IMG/VR virus record: IMGVR_UViG_3300031673_000211
Location: 1-38,271 of that record
Length of the DNA stretch: 38,271 bases
DNA from: a virus
Strand: one strand, 5' to 3'
The notes under the pieces were generated by a model. That model saw only the letters and a program-made list of their open reading frames with translations. It was not told the origin of the DNA and made no database searches. Both the position numbers and the translations under genes were made by a program. Shown here piece after piece: positions 21,116 to 29,471 of this stretch; the stretch's first letter is position 1; each line of letters opens with the position of its first letter.

Positions 21116-21713
21116 CCGTATTATAGAGAAAGTGAATGAGAGAAAAGGTGCGTACAAACTCTTACAGCAGCAAAAGAATAAAATAAAAGAAAGCCTTACA
21201 ATTGAACGACAACAAAACAATTACACCTGCGAGGCCTTGGAAATAATTCAAAAATTAGCATTGGAAACACAAGAGCAGTTAACTTTTCATATAACGGACA
21301 TGGTTAATTTTGCCGTTAGTCAGATTCCGTTTCAGGCGGCATACACATTCGAAGCAAAATTTCTTATTAAGAATAATAAGCCAGCCTGTGAATTTTTGTA
21401 TGTTCGGGACGGGCAAAAGATGCAGCCCAAATTTGATAGCGGTGGTCTACTTGACGTGGTGTCATTGGCTTTACGGTTATCGCTGTGGAGTTTAAAAAAG
21501 GGTAAGAAGTCCAATATATTTATACTGGACGAGCCTTTCAAACATCTATCAGATGATTTACTTCCATACGCTTGTGATATGCTAAGAGTGTTAACGGACA
21601 AATTACAATTACAAGTGATCTTGATTACACAAAAAAGAGATTTTGAAAATATAGCGGACAACATACTACACACAATATTAGAAGATACAGAAACCACAAT
21701 TAAGGCTTTATAA
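21108..21713 (+). CDS. SbcC/Rad50-like ATPase, C-terminal half
   Basis: 201 aa, ATG 21108 overlapping the previous gene by 8 nt. A short coiled coil (1-60) is followed by the ABC signature region FDSGGLLDVVSLALRL (109-124), Walker B NIFILDEP (136-143), D-loop FKHLS and the H-loop-like region LITQKRD. These are exactly the parts missing from the N-half at 19117. The two halves must associate for ATP hydrolysis. Confidence 0.8.
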   Translation: MIDRIIEKVNERKGAYKLLQQQKNKIKESLTIERQQNNYTCEALEIIQKLALETQEQLTFHITDMVNFAVSQIPFQAAYTFEAKFLIKNNKPACEFLYVRDGQKMQPKFDSGGLLDVVSLALRLSLWSLKKGKKSNIFILDEPFKHLSDDLLPYACDMLRVLTDKLQLQVILITQKRDFENIADNILHTILEDTETTIKAL

Positions 21714-22358
21714 ATGATTGAAAAGAAAAAAAGAGTGACACGAAAAGAAACCAAAGTCAGATCCTTACAAATATGTAAGGATCTTATTGGTGATAAGGTA
21801 TACAAAGAGTTGAAGGATGCAGGTTTAGAACCGCGAGAAATTAAATTTTGTGCAATATATACACATACACTTGATGTTGTAGAGGCGTACCAGCAGTATA
21901 GTTTGCGGGGTGTGACAGAAAAAACAGCGTATCAATCGGGTAATGCATTATTACAGATACAGCATATTAAGAAAGCAATTAACATGTTAATTAATAGAGC
22001 GTTTGACGCACTGAAACCAATATTGAAAAAAGAAATTATCGAAACTCTTCGACTACGCGCCTTTTATGACGTCGCTGCATTTGTGAATGAGGATGGTACA
22101 GCAAAGAAAATCAATGAAATAGACAAGTCATTAAGGAAGTCTGTCATTGACGGTGTAGAGCGCAAGCATTACGGAAAAGATGGTAACGAGATCGAAACTG
22201 TGTTGAAGCTGGCAAATAGAGATAAGGCACTGACTGAGATCATAGCCATTATAAATTTGATAAATAAAGTAGAAAATAACACTGTAATAGGCATTAACGC
22301 AGAAGCACAAAAGACATTAATAAATATTTTCAGTGCGCGGAAAGATAATAATGAATGA
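21714..22358 (+). CDS. terS: Terminase small subunit
   Basis: 214 aa, ATG 21714 immediately after the previous stop. Residues 40-80 (REIKFCAIYTHTLDVVEAYQ...) are the helix-turn-helix found at the start of Terminase_2-type small subunits, followed by helices ending in a conserved-looking IIETLRLRAFYDVAAFV and ANRDKALTEII. It recognises phage DNA for packaging and recruits the large subunit, whose gene overlaps by 8 nt. Family call from pattern and position. Confidence 0.72.
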   Translation: MIEKKKRVTRKETKVRSLQICKDLIGDKVYKELKDAGLEPREIKFCAIYTHTLDVVEAYQQYSLRGVTEKTAYQSGNALLQIQHIKKAINMLINRAFDALKPILKKEIIETLRLRAFYDVAAFVNEDGTAKKINEIDKSLRKSVIDGVERKHYGKDGNEIETVLKLANRDKALTEIIAIINLINKVENNTVIGINAEAQKTLINIFSARKDNNE

Positions 22359-23655
22359 TGATGTACTTGAAGCAATAGACCTTGAATACATTCGAGATAA
22401 TCCATATGTATTAGGCCATTTGGCAGGGTTCACAAAACTTACACCCCTACATTCGGAGTGGATTAAGTATATTTGGAATCCTCAACAAGAAAAAAGAGCT
22501 TTACAGGCCCACCGCTATAGTTACAAAACCACAGCGATAATAGTAATTGGTGTAATATATTGGCTTCTTTTTCATCCTAACGCTACAATAGGTATTGTTA
22601 GAAAAACCGTGACAGACGCGCAAGAATGTCTTAGAAATATATCCACACTGATGCAAAAGGACGAATTCAAAGCAATTTTTTTGAAAGCACACGGCATAAC
22701 GCCCCGACTGGAAGAGGATAACGCCAACACATTAAGATTTAATTTCAAAGAAACCGTCACCAGGGAAGGCTCTGTAAATGCCTACGGCATCAAAACAGGC
22801 GCAACCGGGAAACATGTCGATGCCGCTATATGTGATGATTTTGTAACGATCGATGATAAAATTAGTGTGGCAGAAAGAAAAAGAACTGCTGCAATGATGG
22901 AAGAATTGATTATCAATGTACTTAATCCGGCAGGTCTTATAGGGTTCATTGGCACGCCCTGGCATCGTAACGACTGTTGGAGTTTGAAAGCCATACCGGA
23001 ACCGAAACAATGGGATGTGAACAGTACAGACATATTGACAGAAGTGGAAAAAGCGGATAAACGAAAAAACACAACGGCTATCACATGGGCGGCTAATTAC
23101 CTATTGAAGCACGTATCCAGCGAAGACGCGCTGTTTAAAAATCCTCATTATGCAAAATGGCAATACCAGCACAAAAAAGCAATAGGGCATATAGACAAAG
23201 CGTATAGCGGCAATGACACAACGGCTGTTACATTTTGTGAGAAGAAACCAGATGGTAGATACCAGGTTATAGGGTTGGTATTTACCGCAAACATAAAAGA
23301 TAAATGGGATTTTATTTTACAGAAATACAAACAGTTTTATGTTGGCACTGTGCACACTGAGAACAATGATGATAAAGGTTTTGCAACCGATGAACTACGA
23401 AAGAAAGGAATTCTTGCAAGCGACTATCACGAGCACATGAACAAGCATGTCAAAATACAAACCTACTTACTTGAAAATGGCTTCTTTGATTTGATTGATT
23501 TTGATATTGAATTATCAGATCCGGAATATATCACACAGGTACTTGATTATGTAGAGAATTCCACACCTGATGACGCGCCGGATTCGCTTGCATGCATTGG
23601 CCGTATTCTAATAGGCAAAGATGCAGATTATATTGAGCGGTGGAAAAAAAAATAA
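22351..23655 (+). CDS. terL: Terminase large subunit
   Basis: 434 aa from ATG 22351. The ATPase domain has a variant Walker A, AHRYSYKTT (53-61), with Ser and Tyr where Gly is usual, Walker B AAICDDF (158-164) and the coupling motif GTPWH (201-205). The nuclease domain begins HIDKAYSGNDTTA (Asp282), then HTENND and a final DDAPDSLA. It drives DNA into the prohead and cuts the concatemer. Complete; the portal gene that normally follows is 14.3 kb away. Confidence 0.88.
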   Translation: MNDDVLEAIDLEYIRDNPYVLGHLAGFTKLTPLHSEWIKYIWNPQQEKRALQAHRYSYKTTAIIVIGVIYWLLFHPNATIGIVRKTVTDAQECLRNISTLMQKDEFKAIFLKAHGITPRLEEDNANTLRFNFKETVTREGSVNAYGIKTGATGKHVDAAICDDFVTIDDKISVAERKRTAAMMEELIINVLNPAGLIGFIGTPWHRNDCWSLKAIPEPKQWDVNSTDILTEVEKADKRKNTTAITWAANYLLKHVSSEDALFKNPHYAKWQYQHKKAIGHIDKAYSGNDTTAVTFCEKKPDGRYQVIGLVFTANIKDKWDFILQKYKQFYVGTVHTENNDDKGFATDELRKKGILASDYHEHMNKHVKIQTYLLENGFFDLIDFDIELSDPEYITQVLDYVENSTPDDAPDSLACIGRILIGKDADYIERWKKK

Positions 23656-23662
23656 AGTTTCT

Positions 23663-23691
23663 GTTGACAAGGATAAGAAAATATAGTATCA
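23663..23691 (+). promoter_or_regulatory. Promoter for the pentapeptide-repeat gene
   Basis: TTGACA (23663-23668), 17-nt spacer, weak TATCAC (23686-23691). First promoter of the accessory region, just after terL. Confidence 0.55.
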
Positions 23692-23710
23692 CTGTAGAAA
23701 AGGTTGTAGT

Positions 23711-24412
23711 ATGAACAGGAAAGAAAAGAATAAATTCTATAAAGATGTCTGTGTTTGGCTTGCAGAACACGCAAGAAAAAATGGCACATATGCTAATTTG
23801 CGTGGCGCTAAATTACGCGGTGTTGATTTGCGTGGCGCTAATTTATGTAATGCGGATTTGCGTAGTGCTAATTTGTGTGATGTTGATTTGTCCGGCGGTG
23901 CTTTATGTAGAGCAGATTTAGGCGGTGCTATTCTAATTAATACCGATTTACGTGATGTTGTAGCACAAGGAGCCAATTTACGTAATGTTGATTTATGTAA
24001 TGCGGATTTGCGTGGTGCGGTTTTACGTGATGTTATAGCACAAGGAGCTGATTTACGTTATGTTAATTTGTGTAATGCAGATTTACGTTATGCAGATTTA
24101 CGTCATGCTGATTTAAGTGGTGCGGATTTACAAGGAGCCAACTTATCTGGTGCGGATTTACAAGGAACAGTTTTACAAAATATCCGAGGTAAAAATATAT
24201 TAACTTTTGCAGGTGTTGGGAGTGAAAAACGTGTAACACACTATATTGTAGAAGATAGTTTTGTTAAATGTGGGTGTTTTGAGGGCGCACTGGGTGCTTT
24301 TTGTGCTGAAATAAAAAAGGGACATAAAAGAGATTCTTTACATTATAAACAGTATACAATAGTAGTTGTGGGGTTTTATAAACAGATGCATCTTTTAAGG
24401 AAAAATAAATGA
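23711..24412 (+). CDS. Pentapeptide-repeat protein
   Basis: 233 aa, ATG 23711 behind AAAAGG. Residues about 27-155 consist of A(D/N)LRx-type pentapeptides (ANLRG, VDLRG, ANLCN, ADLRS...), which build a right-handed quadrilateral beta helix. Some family members mimic DNA and protect gyrase, but most have unknown roles. The last 75 residues (FAGVGSEKRVTHYIV...) are a C-terminal domain seen in other phage pentapeptide proteins. First gene of the accessory block, own promoter. Confidence 0.88.
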   Translation: MNRKEKNKFYKDVCVWLAEHARKNGTYANLRGAKLRGVDLRGANLCNADLRSANLCDVDLSGGALCRADLGGAILINTDLRDVVAQGANLRNVDLCNADLRGAVLRDVIAQGADLRYVNLCNADLRYADLRHADLSGADLQGANLSGADLQGTVLQNIRGKNILTFAGVGSEKRVTHYIVEDSFVKCGCFEGALGAFCAEIKKGHKRDSLHYKQYTIVVVGFYKQMHLLRKNK

Positions 24413-24477
24413 AAATATGTAAACATTGTAATAGATTAGTCTTAACCAAAAAAGAAGAAAGAGTGAATGTGACGTAG
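24409..24477 (+). CDS. Cysteine-pair microprotein (22 aa)
   Basis: ATG 24409 overlaps the previous stop (ATGA). MKICKHCNRLVLTKKEERVNVT has one CxxC, so it may be the remains of a zinc ribbon. No separate ribosome site; translation would depend on coupling. Nothing recognised in the following 45 nt. Confidence 0.35.
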   Translation: MKICKHCNRLVLTKKEERVNVT

Positions 24478-24522
24478 TGGTGCCGTTTAGGGACCTCAAT
24501 TAATAAAGGATGTCTGTTAGAT

Positions 24523-24804
24523 ATGAATAGAAACGAAAAACTAGTAAAAATATTAAAGTATAAAGGTACAGCCGCACAAATTTTAAAATTTTGTGAAGAG
24601 GCTGCCGAAGCCATACAGGCAGTAGCAAAGGCGGACCGGGAAAAGATTATTGAAGAATTTGCCGACCTGGAAAACCTGAAAGCACAAATACAAATTATGT
24701 ATACAATTACAAGTAAAGAGATCCGAGACATGCAAGACAAAAAAATAACCCGGCAATTGGACCGGATCAAAAAAGAAAAGGATGGTAGGAATGAAAAAAG
24801 ATAA
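24523..24804 (+). CDS. MazG-like nucleotide pyrophosphohydrolase
   Basis: 93 aa, ATG 24523 behind AAAGGATG. The pair CEEAAEAIQA (24-33) and EKIIEEFADLE (40-50) gives the ExxE...ExxD metal site of all-alpha NTP pyrophosphatases (MazG/dUTPase family). It would cleave NTPs or dNTPs to monophosphates, cleaning the pool or lowering (p)ppGpp-type stress signals, as proposed for phage MazG. Short but complete for the single-domain type. Confidence 0.68.
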   Translation: MNRNEKLVKILKYKGTAAQILKFCEEAAEAIQAVAKADREKIIEEFADLENLKAQIQIMYTITSKEIRDMQDKKITRQLDRIKKEKDGRNEKR

Positions 24805-24816
24805 GGAAGGTGCAAA

Positions 24817-26139
24817 ATGAATACAGTACGACATATATATTTTCAAAATATAGAAATTGCGGTGAGTAGTTCAGATGTATGTTCTTATACGTGTGGTGGT
24901 TCTAAGTGGGTATCCTATGATATATGGCTGGCTGTGAAGAACATTAGAAAGATTACTTATTGTCAAACCGAAAGAGATAGAGCGTGGTTATCATACAAAG
25001 GATATAATTTTTTAGCTGTGGAAGCTGCTACACAGTCTAACAATATTGTACGTTACAAAAATGACATTGGTATTTACTGTAAAGAGTGGATCACTCTAAA
25101 AGGTTGTTTGGACTATATAGACATGGTAGAAAAGGAAAAACAGGAGAATAGAATATTACCCACTACTATAAGAATAGATGGTGCCATAAAATGCAATATA
25201 AAAGCTTCTGTATCGAAAGACGAAGACGTAAAAGAAAAACTAGAATATCTTAAATCATATGTAACAACTTATTGTGGATATGTAATAAGAGATTGTGACC
25301 CCGCATTACATAATGGAAATAATTTTTATGTTGATGGTACAGAGTGTACAGACGATGTTAAGCCGTATTTGGGTACCATCTATTATGAAAAGATGATCAA
25401 TGTAAAAAATAGCATTGATCAGCGCATAAAGTTACAGGAAGAGAAGAAAAAAGAACATACTGACAAAACGAATACAGTACGGCATATATATTTTCAAAAT
25501 ATAGAAATTACAGTGGATTGTTTAGGTCGTTGTAGGTATAAGAATGATGGTATATATCATGCCTCTTATAATATATTGGCGGCTATAAAAATCGTTAAAA
25601 GTTTGGATCTTATGCCATGGGCTGGTCCTAGAAATTTTATAACGTATAAAGGTTACACATGTACAATTAAGAATTTTCGATTTGTATATCAAGATGATGC
25701 CGGTATACTTTGGAGAGAGTGGGATAATATAAATGATTTTTTGGACTATATAGACATGGTAGAAAAGGAAAAACAAGAAAAAAGAACAGTAAACGAACAT
25801 ACCATCGTATACAAAAAAGAGGCCCTAAGAAAATCAAGACCCTCACCAGATGTTTTTGTGTTCAAAACATCTGGTAAAGGCAATATAAGAATGTATAAGG
25901 GACGTGTGGTAAGTAAAGCCAGACGCGACGACACAACAGGATATTACCAAGTCAAATGTTTTCATGGAAAGACAAAAAATGCAAAAATGTCTAAGTTAAT
26001 TAATACCGATAAAGTCTATCCATCTACCCCGGAACTTGAAAAAGAGTATAATTTCTATTTGGAACGTGTGTGTTATATGCAGGAACAAATTAACCAATTA
26101 ATTAAAAAACTAAATAGGCCAAAAAGGAAAGACAAGTGA
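24817..26139 (+). CDS. Protein with two copies of an unknown domain
   Basis: 440 aa, ATG 24817 behind GGAAGG. Residues 1-125 and 219-340 repeat the same plan: NTVRHIYFQNIEI, a Cys- and aromatic-rich middle, and LDYIDMVEKEKQE. DNA of the two starts (24820-24859 and 25471-25510) differs at about one base, so the duplication is recent. A central spacer (130-215) has DVKEKLEYLKSY. The C-terminus (345-440) is basic with a helical end (STPELEKEYNFYLERV). The neighbour at 26136 carries a third copy. Family not recognised. Confidence 0.75.
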   Translation: MNTVRHIYFQNIEIAVSSSDVCSYTCGGSKWVSYDIWLAVKNIRKITYCQTERDRAWLSYKGYNFLAVEAATQSNNIVRYKNDIGIYCKEWITLKGCLDYIDMVEKEKQENRILPTTIRIDGAIKCNIKASVSKDEDVKEKLEYLKSYVTTYCGYVIRDCDPALHNGNNFYVDGTECTDDVKPYLGTIYYEKMINVKNSIDQRIKLQEEKKKEHTDKTNTVRHIYFQNIEITVDCLGRCRYKNDGIYHASYNILAAIKIVKSLDLMPWAGPRNFITYKGYTCTIKNFRFVYQDDAGILWREWDNINDFLDYIDMVEKEKQEKRTVNEHTIVYKKEALRKSRPSPDVFVFKTSGKGNIRMYKGRVVSKARRDDTTGYYQVKCFHGKTKNAKMSKLINTDKVYPSTPELEKEYNFYLERVCYMQEQINQLIKKLNRPKRKDK

Positions 26140-26675
26140 TAAAAGAAAAATATATTTGGTATGGTATAGACCAAATAATATATAAAGATAATCGTTTTTA
26201 CTGTGATATTTGCGGAACAATAGAACATAAACCAAATATACAGTTAGCTTTGCAAAGTATTGATAATATGCATAATAAAACATCTATTTTTTTTGGGTAT
26301 AAAACTGTTACGTATATTGGTTATACTATAACTGTGTTTTCGCTACATGTGGATCTGCATGTAGATAATAATGTGTTATCTTTTCCAGACATATCTGCGG
26401 CTATTGCTTGGGTGGATAGGATAAAAAAAGAAAAACAAGAAAAAAGAATACTGAAAATTTCACAAAAAGATGTAAAAGCGGCCATAAGCGATGCATTAGA
26501 AAAAGTATTATTGAAAGGTATAAGGGAAGCGAATGAAAAGACCGATAAATCCTATCACGTAACGTCAGAACTTGAAACTGCATATACAAATTATATTACA
26601 GAAAAAGATAAATTTGAAAAACATTTGAATACGCTTCTGTCTGAAATAAAAAAGAATGTAGAAGCTAACCAATGA
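26136..26675 (+). CDS. Paralogue of the preceding two-domain protein
   Basis: 179 aa, GTG start at 26136 overlapping the previous stop (GTGA), AAGGA upstream. EKYIWYGIDQIIYKDNRFYC, the middle IQLALQSIDN, AAIAWVDRIKKEKQEKRI and the closing TSELETAYTNYITEKDKFEK mirror the single domain and the C-terminal helix of the 24817 product. Tandem gene duplication in one operon suggests partners or dose effects. Function unknown. Confidence 0.65.
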   Translation: MIKEKYIWYGIDQIIYKDNRFYCDICGTIEHKPNIQLALQSIDNMHNKTSIFFGYKTVTYIGYTITVFSLHVDLHVDNNVLSFPDISAAIAWVDRIKKEKQEKRILKISQKDVKAAISDALEKVLLKGIREANEKTDKSYHVTSELETAYTNYITEKDKFEKHLNTLLSEIKKNVEANQ

Positions 26676-26830
26676 TATTCAGTAACGGATATCAGCCAGA
26701 AAAAGAAGATGGTATAAAACCACAGATACCTGTGCCACCACAAGGCGGAACAGGTGAAGTAAATCTGGTAACACAGACATGTACAAATTGCAAAAAGCAC
26801 AATAAATTATTGATAATATGGGGCATATAA
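26672..26830 (+). CDS. Small Pro/Gly-rich protein with CxxC (52 aa)
   Basis: ATG 26672 overlaps the previous stop by 4 nt; the end overlaps the next start by one base (TAATG). Proline- and glycine-rich middle (KPQIPVPPQGGTGE), then CTNC and a short hydrophobic tail (LLIIWGI). No known family. Confidence 0.5.
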   Translation: MIFSNGYQPEKEDGIKPQIPVPPQGGTGEVNLVTQTCTNCKKHNKLLIIWGI

Positions 26831-27081
26831 TGGGAATTATGGTAAGTTTGAAATTAAACAAAAATTATTGCACTGGTGCAGATACAACAAAGCGCCTTGA
26901 AAACAGCATACACGCCATAAGCAGTAAACATAATAATACTTTATGTGGATATAGTGCGGCGGTACACAAAGTTACTCCGATTGCCGACCATGGTGAATGG
27001 GTAGTGAGTTGTTTGCGTTGTATCGAGATATTAGAATTTCAGATAAATTATACTAAAAACAGTAAAGGTGACTGGAGTTAA
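26830..27081 (+). CDS. Small cysteine-containing protein (83 aa)
   Basis: ATG 26830 in a TAATG overlap; GGGG at 26820-26823 may be the ribosome site. C-terminal HGEWVVSCLRCIEILEF holds a CxxC that may pair with C39 or with His residues. Upstream ATG 26818 is an alternative start. Unknown function. Confidence 0.5.
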   Translation: MGIMVSLKLNKNYCTGADTTKRLENSIHAISSKHNNTLCGYSAAVHKVTPIADHGEWVVSCLRCIEILEFQINYTKNSKGDWS

Positions 27082-27084
27082 ACA

Positions 27085-27333
27085 GTGAGTACAGAATTTG
27101 ATACTTTTATTTTTATAATGCTAAGAATAGATGAGGACGTAAAAGCGTACCAATCCGAAAACGGCATAATATATTTTGATAAAGACGGTTTGTTTGTTCT
27201 GAGAGATATCATAAAAAACATATTAGATACGCTAATTGACGGATTTGCAAACACGGATTTAGCCGCGAGTCTCTTTCTTTCCGGATACGGCTTTAGATTA
27301 CCAAAGAGGGATATGACAAATGAACAAGATTAA
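27085..27333 (+). CDS. Hypothetical protein (82 aa)
   Basis: GTG start at 27085, GGAG 8 nt upstream, 3 nt after the previous stop. Acidic helical protein (FDTFIFIMLRIDEDVKAYQ, RDIIKNILDTLIDGFANTD) with no Cys. No family recognised; part of the same operon. Confidence 0.5.
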   Translation: MSTEFDTFIFIMLRIDEDVKAYQSENGIIYFDKDGLFVLRDIIKNILDTLIDGFANTDLAASLFLSGYGFRLPKRDMTNEQD

Positions 27334-27541
27334 AGGTAGAAACTATGGAGAGGGTAAATTTCAAAAACATCTGTATGGCATACCACGTCATTTTAGATCA
27401 GACTACACACAGAAAAATAGCCCCTTCAAAGGTTGTTTTGGCCGGTGTGAATATTTAATCAGTAGACAACGACCAGTGTTAAAAATCAATAAAAAGCGTC
27501 CAGCCCGCCTCTGGATTATGGGCTGGAACGATAAAAAATAA
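27320..27541 (+). CDS. Basic hypothetical protein (73 aa)
   Basis: ATG 27320 overlaps the previous gene by 14 nt; GAGGG upstream. Strongly basic (RNYGEGKFQKHLYGIPRHFR, NKKRPARLWIMGWNDKK) with one CFGRC. Nucleic-acid binding is possible from charge only. Confidence 0.5.
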   Translation: MNKIKGRNYGEGKFQKHLYGIPRHFRSDYTQKNSPFKGCFGRCEYLISRQRPVLKINKKRPARLWIMGWNDKK

Positions 27542-27565
27542 CATGCAGAAAGGGAGCGTAAGAGG

Positions 27566-27922
27566 ATGATGAAAATGGAAAGATTCCATGGTATACTATA
27601 TAGAGATTGCGAAGCCGTACAACGCGGAATGAAAGACTTTGCCACAATAACGATTAAGGTCGACGCAATTGATGCTGTCGTTGAAGCGGTGCAAAATTAT
27701 GATGTATTGTACCATATACAAAAGGCGGACGATTTGGACGTATGGGTAGCATTGCACATATACAAAGACCCAATCATGAAAGAAATTATACAACAACTAC
27801 CGGACGATCCAAATACAGCATATGATCATTATGTCAATGGCAAGGCATATGGGTACCGGTCGGATCAGATTTTTAATTTTATCCGGGAACTACAAATGTC
27901 AGGAAAGATAAGTAAACAATGA
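27566..27922 (+). CDS. Hypothetical protein (118 aa)
   Basis: ATG 27566 (27569 or 27575 are alternatives) near AGGGAG and AGAGG. Mixed alpha/beta sequence with an acidic middle (VDAIDAVVEAVQNYDV, KADDLDVWVALHIYKDPIMK) and no membrane segment. Family not recognised. Confidence 0.55.
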   Translation: MMKMERFHGILYRDCEAVQRGMKDFATITIKVDAIDAVVEAVQNYDVLYHIQKADDLDVWVALHIYKDPIMKEIIQQLPDDPNTAYDHYVNGKAYGYRSDQIFNFIRELQMSGKISKQ

Positions 27923-27951
27923 ATAAAGAAATATGCATGCTATGTGGGTAA
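27919..27951 (+). pseudogene. Interrupted zinc-finger start (10 aa before stop)
   Basis: ATG 27919 overlaps the previous stop; it reads MNKEICMLCG then TAA, and the same frame continues K Y N T C V K K past the stop. CMLCG followed by another Cys suggests a zinc-ribbon gene broken by a stop codon. Very short, so a chance frame is possible. Confidence 0.3.
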
Positions 27952-27976
27952 AAATACAATACCTGTGTGAAAAAAC

Positions 27977-28055
27977 AGTATACTGGTAGTATACTTGCAT
28001 AGCAAAATGTAGATGATAGTACTCATTATGTATACTTTTTCGCATAATGAGTACT
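27977..28055. repeat. Two inverted repeats before the membrane zinc-protein gene
   Basis: AGTATAC (27977-27983) / GTATACT (27989-27995), and a 13-bp perfect pair AGTACTCATTATG (28018-28030) / CATAATGAGTACT (28043-28055). Neither is followed by a U-run on either strand. TTGACC begins right after the second, so it may be an operator. The 28056-28097 leader otherwise shows only a GAGGGG ribosome site. Confidence 0.5.
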
Positions 28056-28097
28056 TTGACCATAAATTAAAAAATAAACAATAGAAGAGGGGTTAAA

Positions 28098-29219
28098 ATG
28101 AGATTAGAAAAATTCAAAAATGTATGGGATATCATAGTATTCTTTACAAGTGTACCAATTATACTTGTGTTTACGTTCGGTATAATTCTTATGAGAATAG
28201 ACGGACTGTCAAGATATGTCGTTAGTTTGGTGGTAATGGGCGCAGTGGGTATAACCTCTATCGAGTATATTGTTGGTTTCATTGTAAGTAGTATAATAAA
28301 AGAAAGAAAAGCAAAAGAAAAAAACATAAAAGAATATAGTGAACAATATGCCAAGATAATTAACCGTGCAGACACTACTAGCAATCCTTGTGGAGTAGTG
28401 AAAAAAAAACAAATAGACATATTGAAATACATTAAGAATTTCGCTGATCATCAAAAAGTCATAATCAGGATAAGTACTGCTAGTCCATATATGGTAGACA
28501 GTGTTACAATGTTTATGCAAAGCAAGGAAGAAAGACTTGATAAACCCGGATTATGTGCTACGTATCAACTCAATGGCGATAAACCCCTTGCGCAGTATCT
28601 ACATGGTTTTTATGCTGCATATGTTGAACACAATCAATCACAAGAAACGCGGGAAGGTGTTAATGTAGATCATAAGGCAGGCCATACACAACTGGTTTGT
28701 AGCAGTAAGGATTGTAATAATGTGCTCAAACATGATGATGCTAATTGGGATAGTATACAATGGTGTGAGTTAACAAAAGCATTTCTATGTGTGGTGTGTT
28801 GTAACGAAACACACAGTCATGCTTCTATTAATATGTGTTGCGAATGTCGTGTGTTTGATGATGTTGATTATACAAAAGAAGAAGGTAGTGAGTGTGGTAA
28901 GAAGGAAGAGCAGGAAGATAAAGAAAAATACTGGAATAATGTTTATGCCACAATGGGAATTGGTGATCTTGCACGAGAAAGCAAACACAACAGAACTTGC
29001 TGTGTTTGTGCTTGTAGTGTAGCTCCAAGCGAGAAAGATTACACTGAATTTAGGTTTTGTAGCAGTAAAGATTCTACTATATGTCGCAGCTGTTGTGATC
29101 GTATATGTAACTTAATTGATGATCGGGAGTGTCAAGACTGTACAGTGTTTAACAAAGCGGCTACACCCAAAACAACTAAAGAACGAAAAACATCCGTTGG
29201 CGGTAGAGTGAATGAGTGA
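28098..29219 (+). CDS. Membrane-anchored cysteine-rich (double zinc-domain) protein
   Basis: 373 aa, ATG 28098 behind AGAGGGG. Two hydrophobic spans (about 10-32 and 40-67) form a hairpin anchor, followed by a basic helix (KERKAKEKNIKEY). Residues 200-260 and 295-355 each contain 7-8 Cys with His (CSSKDC, CVVCC, CCEC; CCVCAC, FCSS, CRSCCDRIC, CQDC), both resembling treble-clef or RING-like zinc folds, with an acidic linker. Cytoplasmic zinc domains on a membrane hairpin are unusual for a phage. Function unknown. Confidence 0.6.
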   Translation: MRLEKFKNVWDIIVFFTSVPIILVFTFGIILMRIDGLSRYVVSLVVMGAVGITSIEYIVGFIVSSIIKERKAKEKNIKEYSEQYAKIINRADTTSNPCGVVKKKQIDILKYIKNFADHQKVIIRISTASPYMVDSVTMFMQSKEERLDKPGLCATYQLNGDKPLAQYLHGFYAAYVEHNQSQETREGVNVDHKAGHTQLVCSSKDCNNVLKHDDANWDSIQWCELTKAFLCVVCCNETHSHASINMCCECRVFDDVDYTKEEGSECGKKEEQEDKEKYWNNVYATMGIGDLARESKHNRTCCVCACSVAPSEKDYTEFRFCSSKDSTICRSCCDRICNLIDDRECQDCTVFNKAATPKTTKERKTSVGGRVNE

Positions 29220-29314
29220 ATTATCACCTATTAAGGGTTTGGCCTGGTTAACATAGTCACGTAATCACTCGGTATGAGTGGTATAATTATATTTATTTTT
29301 GAATGATATGTATG

Positions 29315-29350
29315 GATCTGGGATGTTTGTTACATGTTCCGGATCTTTTT
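29315..29350 (+). terminator. Probable terminator
   Basis: Imperfect hairpin GATC.GG.ATGT (from 29315) with ACAT...CC.GATC (to 29345) followed by TTTTT (29346-29350). It closes the transcript of the 28098 gene; 29220-29314 holds nothing else recognised. Confidence 0.5.
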
Positions 29351-29374
29351 AGTTGTGGCCATAAAAAAACTTAT

Positions 29375-29471
29375 AAAATTAAATAAAAACTTGTTGACAA
29401 AAACAAAGAACTGTATTATACTTAGTATAGTAAGGCAGTTAGCCCGAACAAATAACTTTAAGGTGGTACTT
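29375..29471 (+). promoter_or_regulatory. Promoter-leader cassette, copy A
   Basis: TTGACA (29394-29399), 17 nt, TATACT (29417-29422) inside the palindrome TATACT-T-AGTATA, then a short stem GGC-AGTTA-GCC (29434-29444) and AAGGTGGTACTT before ATG 29472. Bases 29375-29435 match 37225-37285 at all but about one position. Confidence 0.8.
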
